A stretch of DNA of 8,398 bases, from positions 1-8,398 of the forward strand of contig JAJYOQ010000161.1 of NCBI GenBank assembly GCA_021796135.1. Direction: 5' to 3'. Every line of letters starts with the position of its first letter. Position 1 is the stretch's first letter. Source of the stretch: Bacteroidota bacterium. GTDB taxonomy: Bacteria > Bacteroidota > Ignavibacteria > Ignavibacteriales > Ignavibacteriaceae. Shown here piece by piece: positions 1 to 5,380 of this stretch. A model generated the notes under the pieces. That model was not told the DNA's origin, made no database searches, and saw only the letters and a list, made by a program, of their open reading frames with translations. Position numbers and translations under genes: made by a program.

Positions 1-60
1 TTAAAAAGACGAGGAAAAAACATCCACGAACAATTGTGAATAAAAGCAATTGAATTGCAT

Positions 61-251
61 AGCGCGGCAAGCTGCAATGTAGAATGTAAAATTTAGAATA
101 TAGTCCGCCGAGGTGGATAAAAAATATTTTGACACAAAAAACAAAAAATTAATTGACAATACCTAACCTGGACAAGCCAGAACCAAAGAAGGAAATTTCT
201 TTCTTATAATTTTCTGCCAAATATTACACGAATTTGAATTATAAGGTACTC
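61..251. other. 191-bp segment present in only one copy of the non-coding repeat
   Basis: This stretch interrupts copy 1 where copy 2 runs straight through. TTGAATT occurs on both sides (50-56 and 234-240), which could reflect a deletion in copy 2 between short direct repeats, or an insertion in copy 1. It contains a short hairpin at 104-117 (arms TCCGC and GTGGA), locally GC-rich bases at 62-75, and a near-palindrome at 186-205. I see no gene and no transposon ends. Confidence 0.6.
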
Positions 252-298
252 TAAGAATCACTCGTAAATAATAGATATTTGCTCAGCTCTAAAAAGTT

Positions 299-324
299 GT
301 GGTTCGTTTTTTCAAACGAACCAC
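299..324 (-). terminator. Intrinsic terminator of the GH-like gene (perfect 11-bp stem, GAAA loop)
   Basis: On the minus strand, arms GTGGTTCGTTT and AAACGAACCAC form an uninterrupted 11-bp stem capped by GAAA, a GNRA-type tetraloop. It is followed by AACTTTTTAG as a short U-tract. It starts about 80 nt after the stop codon at 404. No gene lies between, so it most likely ends the GH-like transcript. Confidence 0.8.
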
Positions 325-403
325 CGTAAATAACAATTAGAATTAGGCAGGCAGTATATGGTATCCCGCTTTATCCTAATAAAAGTATTTTTGTTATTAA
401 GTT

Positions 404-649
404 TTACTTTAAGAGTGTCATCTTCTTTGTTAAAGAAAAATCACCTGACTTGATTTCATACATATAAACTCCGGACGCTAATTTGGAAGCACCAAAATTC
501 ACGGTATAGTTCCCAGACCTTTGTTCTTGATTAACCAATGTTGCAACTTCCTGACCTAACAAATTGTACACTTTAAGAGTAACCATACCGTCCTTTGGGA
601 TACTGTATTGGATTACTGTTGATGGGTTGAATGGATTAGGATAGTTTTG
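404..649 (-). repeat. T9SS sorting-domain DNA, copy 1 (3' end of the GH-like gene)
   Basis: This 246-bp stretch encodes the sorting domain and aligns without gaps to 3378-3623, the end of the beta-helix gene. Bases 579-637 are identical to 3553-3611 (59 bp), and a second run of 49 identical bases lies just downstream in the reading direction (near 503-551). Identity drops over the last ~100 bp of coding sequence. The two encoded tails differ at about 7 of 80 residues. Unrelated sequence lies upstream of the tails in the two genes. Confidence 0.95.
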
Positions 650-3070
650 GTTAAGATTAAAGCTGATTGGATTTGGATTTTGATTTTCTTTTTCCTCAAC
701 GGGGCCAGCAGAGCTTTTATATAATCCATTGCTAACATGGATATAATCAACCTGAAAAGAGCCGCTAGAAGCATTATCGCACGGATCTAATCGTAATTGA
801 GAAAGCGTACCTGTCCACCCTGAGATTGCCGACATATTAATCGTATATATGGTAAAACCTGAATTCGGATTTATTGTAACGTCTATATGTTTTGTATCAT
901 TCCAAACATTATCAGTATTAGTTATAAAATAGATTTGGGCGGCAGTTGCTGATGAGCTGTTCGCCATCCTAAAGGTAACATATTTATTATCATTAATATT
1001 TACTCCAACGTTAGAGCCTGAAAAAATATAATTATCAGTTCCGGTAATATTACCACCAATATATCCTCCCGTTTGCCAACCGAATCCCGATATATTATTG
1101 CCTGCTGTCCAACCATTAGCATCGGAGCTAAATTCCCATCCTTGTCCTATTATATGAAGGTAATCTACCTGAAAAGAGCCGCTAGAAGCATTATCACAAG
1201 GATCTAATCGTAACTGAGAAAGTGTACCTGTCCACCCTGAGACGGCAGACATATTAACTGTATATGTGGTTAAACCTGAATTTGGGTTTGTTGTAAAGTC
1301 TACGTGTTTTGCTTCATTCCAAACATTATCAGTATTAGTTATAAAATAGATTTGGGCTGTAGTAGCTGATGAATTGTTAGCTAAATTAACCAAAATATAT
1401 TTATTATTAGATATATTTATACCAAGGTTAGAGCTTGAAGTAATATTATTATCTGTTCCAGTAATCGTACCACCAACATAGCCTCCAGTTTGCCATCCAA
1501 AACCGGAAATATTGTTAGTTGCAGCCCAACCCTCAATATTTGATGTAAAATCCCAAATCTGACCACTAATACGAACATAATCTATTTGAAAAGAGCCGCT
1601 AGCAGCATTATCACAAGGGTCAATTCGTAATTGAGAGAGTGTTCCGGACCACCCTGAGACAGTTGACATATCAATTGTATACGTAGTAAAACCTGAATTC
1701 GGATTTATTGCAAAATCTACATGCTTTGCGTCGTTCCAAATATTATCAGTATTAGTTATAAAATAGATTTGAGCATTAGTTGCAGATGAACTGTTTGCCA
1801 TCCGAATAGTAATATATTTATTATAATGGGTGATATCTATCGCAAGGTTTGCATTTGAAGTAATGTTATTATCAGTGCCAGTAATAGCACCGCCAACATA
1901 ACCACCAGTTTGCCATCCGAATCCCGTAATCTGATTAGTTGCAGTCCAACCTTGGACATCGGATGTAAATTCCCAATCTGGAATACCTGCTCTCTTGAAC
2001 TCACCTATTTTTGTTTTCATCAACTGATAGTATTGATCGGTATGTCCGCCCTCCATGGGTTCAATATCAGCGCTATATTCCTCACGCCACATATCTACAA
2101 AAGTTGGTGTGGCTTGCGTCCCGAAATTTTGGGCTGTCCATTCATTCCATGAATGAATAAAAAGGAATGTTGGCTGTACAGTTTTAGCCGCTTCTACGTA
2201 TGTGGTAAAGAAAGCGCCGTTTTGCCGCCCGACTGCACCTGCTGTTGGGTTTACACCATCAGTGGTCATATAGGATGCCTGACAAGCAACCGGCGCACAC
2301 ATCTCCTCTGGCTGTCCATTGTAATAAAATGCCGGTGGAGGAGTACTTTGGTTCGTTTTGAAGCACCAGTATTGACCATTTACTCCGGAAAGTCCCCAGC
2401 AGTGACGTGCTGTATAGTTTGCAAAATCTCCACTTGTGGGAACTGCCGGTTGGTTTGAATCTCCTGCACCTAAAGTGGAATCCGGTTGAGCAACTAATAA
2501 TAATTTCTTACCAAGATAATTAAAGAATATGCCGCTATTAAATACATTAAATATCTGCGTTTCAATTACTTTCAGAGTTGCCTCATCCTTAACCCAGAAA
2601 GCAATTTGCGGTATTGATAATCCATTAGCTAGACGCCATTGATAACGCGTACAAAGCGCTATTGCTCCGTTAACAATAGTTTGTTGCGATCCGTTGGTTA
2701 AATCCAACGTGATAAAATCAACACCGGCACTCGTCAGCAGATCTGCATGATAATCAATCAGACTATCGTTAGCTTGAGTGGAATCGTTATTAAAATACAT
2801 AAGGTAATTGTTTTTTATGGTTGTATCTCCGTGGGTTGCGCAATAAGCAGGTTTTCCCCACCAATTGAATGCTGGATACGGACTGTATATGGTTGACGAC
2901 ATATTGTAGACATCGCTGCCATACAAACTGCTTGGCATAGCCAGGTTTGCCCATACCGAGTAAAATACTGTTACATACCTTTGAGTTTGTGCGCTAACAT
3001 TGTTTTGTACTGCAATTAATCCCAAAAAACAAAACAAGAAAGAAAGTTTAAACCTAAAATTCTTTTTCAT
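404..3070 (-). CDS. Secreted GH99/GH71/WbsX-like putative glycoside hydrolase with three tandem CBM-like modules and T9SS tail
   Basis: I take the ATG at 3070 as the start (888 residues), not the in-frame GTG at 3079, because it begins a standard signal peptide (MKKNFRFKLSFLFCFLGLIA... to VSAQ, ~1-28) and leaves GTGAG upstream as a weak ribosome site. Residues ~31-355 look like a TIM barrel of the GH71/GH99/WbsX kind. They have an early RYVTVFYSVW strand, the helix-strand AGVDFITLD at 115-123, and HSWNEW at 306-311 followed by EEYSADIEPM and YYQLM. In that group a WNEW-type Glu (here E310) is a candidate catalytic residue. Three modules start at W366, W506 and W645. Each begins W-E/D-F and contains GFGWQTGGY, AQIYFITNTDN and LDPCDN-type motifs, so they probably form jelly-roll carbohydrate-binding domains. 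Residues 800-888 are a T9SS type A sorting domain. The protein is therefore likely a surface or released glycan-degrading enzyme. Family assignment comes from motifs alone, and the substrate is unknown. An intrinsic terminator follows about 80 nt after the stop. Confidence 0.8.
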   Translation of the reverse strand: MKKNFRFKLSFLFCFLGLIAVQNNVSAQTQRYVTVFYSVWANLAMPSSLYGSDVYNMSSTIYSPYPAFNWWGKPAYCATHGDTTIKNNYLMYFNNDSTQANDSLIDYHADLLTSAGVDFITLDLTNGSQQTIVNGAIALCTRYQWRLANGLSIPQIAFWVKDEATLKVIETQIFNVFNSGIFFNYLGKKLLLVAQPDSTLGAGDSNQPAVPTSGDFANYTARHCWGLSGVNGQYWCFKTNQSTPPPAFYYNGQPEEMCAPVACQASYMTTDGVNPTAGAVGRQNGAFFTTYVEAAKTVQPTFLFIHSWNEWTAQNFGTQATPTFVDMWREEYSADIEPMEGGHTDQYYQLMKTKIGEFKRAGIPDWEFTSDVQGWTATNQITGFGWQTGGYVGGAITGTDNNITSNANLAIDITHYNKYITIRMANSSSATNAQIYFITNTDNIWNDAKHVDFAINPNSGFTTYTIDMSTVSGWSGTLSQLRIDPCDNAASGSFQIDYVRISGQIWDFTSNIEGWAATNNISGFGWQTGGYVGGTITGTDNNITSSSNLGINISNNKYILVNLANNSSATTAQIYFITNTDNVWNEAKHVDFTTNPNSGLTTYTVNMSAVSGWTGTLSQLRLDPCDNASSGSFQVDYLHIIGQGWEFSSDANGWTAGNNISGFGWQTGGYIGGNITGTDNYIFSGSNVGVNINDNKYVTFRMANSSSATAAQIYFITNTDNVWNDTKHIDVTINPNSGFTIYTINMSAISGWTGTLSQLRLDPCDNASSGSFQVDYIHVSNGLYKSSAGPVEEKENQNPNPISFNLNQNYPNPFNPSTVIQYSIPKDGMVTLKVYNLLGQEVATLVNQEQRSGNYTVNFGASKLASGVYMYEIKSGDFSLTKKMTLLK
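725..1975 (-). repeat. Three tandem in-gene repeats of 420, 417 and 414 bp (CBM-like modules)
   Basis: Three head-to-tail units encode about 140, 139 and 138 residues: 1975-1556 (A), 1555-1139 (B) and 1138-725 (C). All share GFGWQTGGY, ITGTDN, AQIYFITNTDN, NPNSG, GTLSQLR and DPCDN. Units B and C are closest at their C-terminal halves, both reading GTLSQLRLDPCDNASSGSFQVDY, while A has RIDPCDNAASGSFQIDY. The DNA is also very similar between B and C around 755-830 and 1170-1250, which points to fairly recent internal duplication. The strand-rich pattern with invariant aromatics suggests glycan-binding beta-sandwiches, but the exact CBM family is not identified. Confidence 0.95.
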
Positions 3071-3181
3071 GGTGCTCACTTTGTTTTTGAACTTGTTATT
3101 GAAGATTTGTTAATTAATAGCTGAACATCGATTACATTTTTAAACTGAAGAATTAAAAATGGGGGAAAAAACATCCAAGAA

Positions 3182-3203
3182 CAATTGCGAATAAAAGCAA
3201 TTG
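3182..3203. repeat. Small inverted repeat CAATTGC / GCAATTG in the non-coding element
   Basis: Arms of 7 bp are separated by 8 nt. The equivalent at 31-52 in the other copy has arms CAATTGT and GCAATTG, so one pair is altered. On the minus strand a run of six T follows about 13 nt after the second arm. It could be a weak extra terminator or a binding site; nothing in the sequence decides between them. Confidence 0.5.
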
Positions 3204-3257
3204 AATTGTATAAGAATCACTGGCAAATAATGGATATTTGCTTAGATCTAAAAAGTT

Positions 3258-3283
3258 GTGGTCCGCTTTTTCAAACGAACTAC
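3258..3283 (-). terminator. Second, GAAA-capped terminator hairpin after the beta-helix gene
   Basis: Minus-strand arms GTAGTTCGTTT and AAGCGGACCAC flank a GAAA loop. There are 8 Watson-Crick pairs, two U-G pairs and one A-C mismatch, followed by AACTTTTTAG. It lies within the non-coding repeat and matches the perfect hairpin at 299-324. It is 32 nt beyond the first terminator, so the beta-helix transcript has a tandem stop. Confidence 0.6.
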
Positions 3284-3314
3284 TATAACGAATAATTACA
3301 ATAAGAAAACTAAA

Positions 3315-3351
3315 AGGGTCATAATTGTATTATTATTACAACTAAAACCCT
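3315..3351 (-). terminator. Intrinsic terminator of the beta-helix gene (first of two)
   Basis: On the minus strand, arms AGGGTTTTAGTTGTA and TACAATTATGACCCT form a 15-bp stem with 12 Watson-Crick pairs, two G-U pairs and one U-U mismatch. The 7-nt loop is ATAATAA. The stem is followed directly by TTTTAGTTTTC. It starts about 27 nt after the stop codon at 3378. The plus-strand side has no comparable U-tract, so it acts on the minus strand. Confidence 0.8.
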
Positions 3352-3377
3352 AATAGAAATATTTGTCAACTAAATTT

Positions 3378-3623
3378 TTACTTCAAGAGTTCCATTTTCT
3401 TTGTTAAAGTAAAATCACCGGATTGAATTCTATACATATAAACTCCTGATGCTAATTTGGAAGCATCAAAATTCGCGGTATAGTTCCCAGACCTTTGTTC
3501 TTGATTAACCAATGTTGCAACTTCTTGACCCAACAAATCATATACTTTAAGTGTAACCATACCGTCCTTTGGGATACTGTATTGGATTACTGTTGATGGG
3601 TTGAATGGATTCGGATAGTTTTG
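3378..3623 (-). repeat. T9SS sorting-domain DNA, copy 2 (3' end of the beta-helix gene)
   Basis: This is the partner of the copy at 404-649, with the same length and orientation. It encodes NYPNPFNPST, IQYSIPKDGMVTLKVYDLLG, QEVATLVNQEQRSGNY and a terminal LTKKMELLK. Synonymous positions are conserved across the long identical runs, which exceeds what protein-level selection alone would require. That suggests recent duplication or gene conversion. Confidence 0.95.
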
Positions 3624-5174
3624 AGATAATGCAAAGTTAGTTGGCGTTTGATTATTCTCTTGCTTAACAGAAGTTATATTAATCACGGAAGTATTTTCAT
3701 TTAAAATGTGCGTCATTACAGAAGCTTGATTTTTCTGCCAAATTGCTTTTGCTGCCGGGAACCAGTTCAAGTCGCCAAGTGGTAAACCTTCAATCGAAGC
3801 AGTTAACAATGTACTATTTTTATAGCTGCAATCTACGCGTGGCCACACTTCAGGGTTACCGTAATTGTATACAGTATCTGAGTTCCAAAACCAATTACCA
3901 GCTTGGTTTGGCTGCGGGTTAACGTTATTAGCAGAAAAACCCCACGTATTCAATTCGGCAGCAGGTAAAGTCCAATTGACTAATGAATCTTGGATTGCAT
4001 AAAATTTTGGATCTGTCCATTGAGGATCTATTTGTTTCAAATAGTTGCCGAATTTAAAATACGGGAAGCTTGCACTACCATACATGTTAGCCTCTCTATT
4101 CACATTTGCAGAATCCGGCGGATAACCAAGCTGCATAAAGTAAGTACTCGTATCAAGCGGAGTTACCCCATCATTATTTAGAGTATGCGTTTTTGGCCAA
4201 GTAGTTGCGTAGGCTTGAATTCTTGGATCCAAATACAAGCTATTATATTCAACAAATAACTTTCTTTGCGAAAGCAACTTTCCATTTGTAGAATCGTATG
4301 AAGTAGTATCTTGATTTATTAATGCCATAACACTTTGGGATCCCGCCGTATCACCATCTGGAAAGTAAACGTTCCACTTTTTGCTCCAAGGTTGTGTATG
4401 AAAGTCAAAGAAAAGATTATTTGTAACAAAGTAACTATTCATGTGCCAAGCCCAAAATAATGGACTCTTATGGAAAATAAATGAATTGTGGTTTATCCAA
4501 ACAACGTTCTCTGAGTCCGTGTTAAAACCGGCACCCATCCCCATTCCTGTTCCAGTGGACATAAAAGTATTATTTTCTATATACAAAGTATCGAATCCAT
4601 TATTGGGAGCGCCACCAATGGACCAGAACCAACCATCATTGGCGCCATCCAACATGCCCATGCGCAGAAATAAGCAATTTGTAAGAAAGAGTTTTGGATG
4701 GGGGGTTGCATTAAAAGCGATTAAACCACCATTTAAACCCACTGGATCAACTGTAACACTGTCCAATACTACTTTATTTGGTGTTGCATCATTAACAGAA
4801 ATAACACTATTACCACCCTCTGTATTATTTGCATCGGCATTAACAATAAAAACATTTTTTAGTGTCAAGTCGCCCAATACACTGAATAGATTAGCTAAGA
4901 CTGTACCGTCCGGCAATGTCGCTGTCTGTATTTCAGCAGGCATTTGACCGGCTGCAGGTGTTGTCCCGACTATGGTTAATGCAAATCCGTTATTTTCAAT
5001 TTGTCCGCTAAGACCATACCATTGCCCTGCTTGAAGTCTATATATTACATTTCCCTGATTTGCAGTGATTGCATCATTTAATGTACCGTAGCCAGGCTGC
5101 ACATCAAAATATGTTTGTGCTAATAATGTAGCATTTAATAGAAGGAACATAAGAAAAATGGATAATTTTTTCAT
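3378..5174 (-). CDS. Secreted right-handed beta-helix protein (pectate-lyase-like fold) with T9SS sorting tail
   Basis: This 598-residue protein is probably exported through the Sec system and then T9SS, to the cell surface or medium. A signal peptide covers residues 1-20 (MKKLSIFLMFLLLNATLLAQ). Residues ~21-320 show short repeated beta-strand rungs with Asn-rich turns: LTLKNVFIV (103), VVLDSVTV (135), LFLTNCLF (162), LYIENNTF (197), VVWINHNSF (224), YFVTNNLFF (248) and LFVEYNSLY (about 306). These are typical of right-handed parallel beta-helices such as polysaccharide lyases and their non-catalytic relatives. GLPLGDLNWFP at 463-473 resembles a motif found near the end of such proteins in Bacteroidota. 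Residues 508-598 form a T9SS type A sorting domain (NYPNPFNPST, then LLGQEVATLVN, ending KKMELLK). The start is set by an AAGGAG site 5 nt upstream. I see no secure lyase catalytic residues, so it could be an enzyme or a glycan-binding protein. It lies 206 bp after the TonB receptor and is followed by tandem terminators. Confidence 0.85.
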   Translation of the reverse strand: MKKLSIFLMFLLLNATLLAQTYFDVQPGYGTLNDAITANQGNVIYRLQAGQWYGLSGQIENNGFALTIVGTTPAAGQMPAEIQTATLPDGTVLANLFSVLGDLTLKNVFIVNADANNTEGGNSVISVNDATPNKVVLDSVTVDPVGLNGGLIAFNATPHPKLFLTNCLFLRMGMLDGANDGWFWSIGGAPNNGFDTLYIENNTFMSTGTGMGMGAGFNTDSENVVWINHNSFIFHKSPLFWAWHMNSYFVTNNLFFDFHTQPWSKKWNVYFPDGDTAGSQSVMALINQDTTSYDSTNGKLLSQRKLFVEYNSLYLDPRIQAYATTWPKTHTLNNDGVTPLDTSTYFMQLGYPPDSANVNREANMYGSASFPYFKFGNYLKQIDPQWTDPKFYAIQDSLVNWTLPAAELNTWGFSANNVNPQPNQAGNWFWNSDTVYNYGNPEVWPRVDCSYKNSTLLTASIEGLPLGDLNWFPAAKAIWQKNQASVMTHILNENTSVINITSVKQENNQTPTNFALSQNYPNPFNPSTVIQYSIPKDGMVTLKVYDLLGQEVATLVNQEQRSGNYTANFDASKLASGVYMYRIQSGDFTLTKKMELLK

Positions 5175-5179
5175 TTTTT

Positions 5180-5185
5180 CTCCTT
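5180..5185 (-). promoter_or_regulatory. Ribosome binding site AAGGAG of the beta-helix gene
   Basis: AAGGAG lies 5 nt before the ATG at 5174 on the minus strand. It fixes this start codon, which also begins a complete signal peptide. Confidence 0.85.
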
Positions 5186-5223
5186 AAATAAATTGTATAG
5201 TTAATTAAAAAAATTTTGCGATA

Positions 5224-5229
5224 ATTATA
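5224..5229 (-). promoter_or_regulatory. Possible -10 element TATAAT upstream of the beta-helix gene
   Basis: A perfect TATAAT lies 49 nt upstream of the ATG within the 206-bp gap after the TonB receptor. No -35 element at normal spacing is seen; TTGAGA is 25 nt upstream. In such AT-rich DNA a chance match is quite possible. I see no Bacteroidota-type TAnnTTTG/TTTG pair here, and no convincing terminator for the receptor gene in this gap. The cargo gene could therefore be read both from here and by read-through. Confidence 0.25.
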
Positions 5230-5380
5230 ATACTAATCCGAACCTAACCTCCTTTCTCAATTAAATGAATTAAACAATTCCCCTTACAAATTGAAAAGTA
5301 AATTGAAATATTTCCCTTATTACAATATGATTATTCTATTGCCTCCTTTCATATTTAGTATTTATTATTGAGTTAATTAT

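Larger units (their letters stand above)
1..331 (-). repeat. Non-coding repeat, copy 1, downstream of the GH-like gene (split by ~191 bp)
   Basis: Two blocks match the copy at 3153-3291. Block 1-60 matches with about 4 differences over the 50 bp from 11 to 60. Block 252-330 matches with about 10 differences over ~75 bp and contains the terminator hairpin. Between them, 61-251 has no counterpart in the other copy. Left of position 1 the repeat may continue outside the window. It has no coding capacity that I can support. Confidence 0.85.
3153..3291 (-). repeat. Non-coding repeat, copy 2, between the beta-helix and GH-like genes
   Basis: This is the continuous form of the element at 1-331, about 139 bp. 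It holds the second terminator hairpin (3258-3283) and a small inverted repeat (3182-3203). It keeps the same orientation and order relative to the upstream T9SS-tail gene as copy 1. Its left edge lies about 80 bp upstream of the GH-like start codon. Confidence 0.85.
3071..3377 (-). other. 307-bp gap between the two T9SS cargo genes
   Basis: In transcription order it holds the terminator at 3351-3315, the repeat copy with the second hairpin (3291-3153), and about 80 bp of AT-rich sequence before the GH-like start. Two terminators mean the GH-like gene needs its own promoter, presumably between 3250 and 3090. I cannot point to a secure one. GTGAG at 3074-3078, two nt before the ATG, is the only Shine-Dalgarno-like sequence and is weak. 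Confidence 0.6.

Noticed and set aside
104..117. TCCGCC/GGTGGA palindrome considered as a mobile-element end
   Set aside because: It is a single short occurrence with no partner end or target duplication visible in the window.
725..1975. Regular ~417-bp periodicity considered as a CRISPR-like or satellite array
   Set aside because: The units are translated in frame as protein modules, and the period is far too long for CRISPR.
1910..2458. Two adjacent plus-strand open frames (1910-2152 and 2153-2458)
   Set aside because: Both are antisense to the GH-like gene, one uses a TTG start, and neither has protein-like features. They are treated as shadows.
4441..4947. Plus-strand open frame of 168 codons
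   Set aside because: It lies wholly antisense to the beta-helix gene, has no ribosome site and resembles no family. It is a frame shadow.
5267..5280. Hairpin with arms GAATT and AATTC considered as a terminator for the TonB receptor gene
   Set aside because: The stem is only 5 bp, mostly A-T, and has no proper U-tract, so it is expected by chance in this AT-rich gap.
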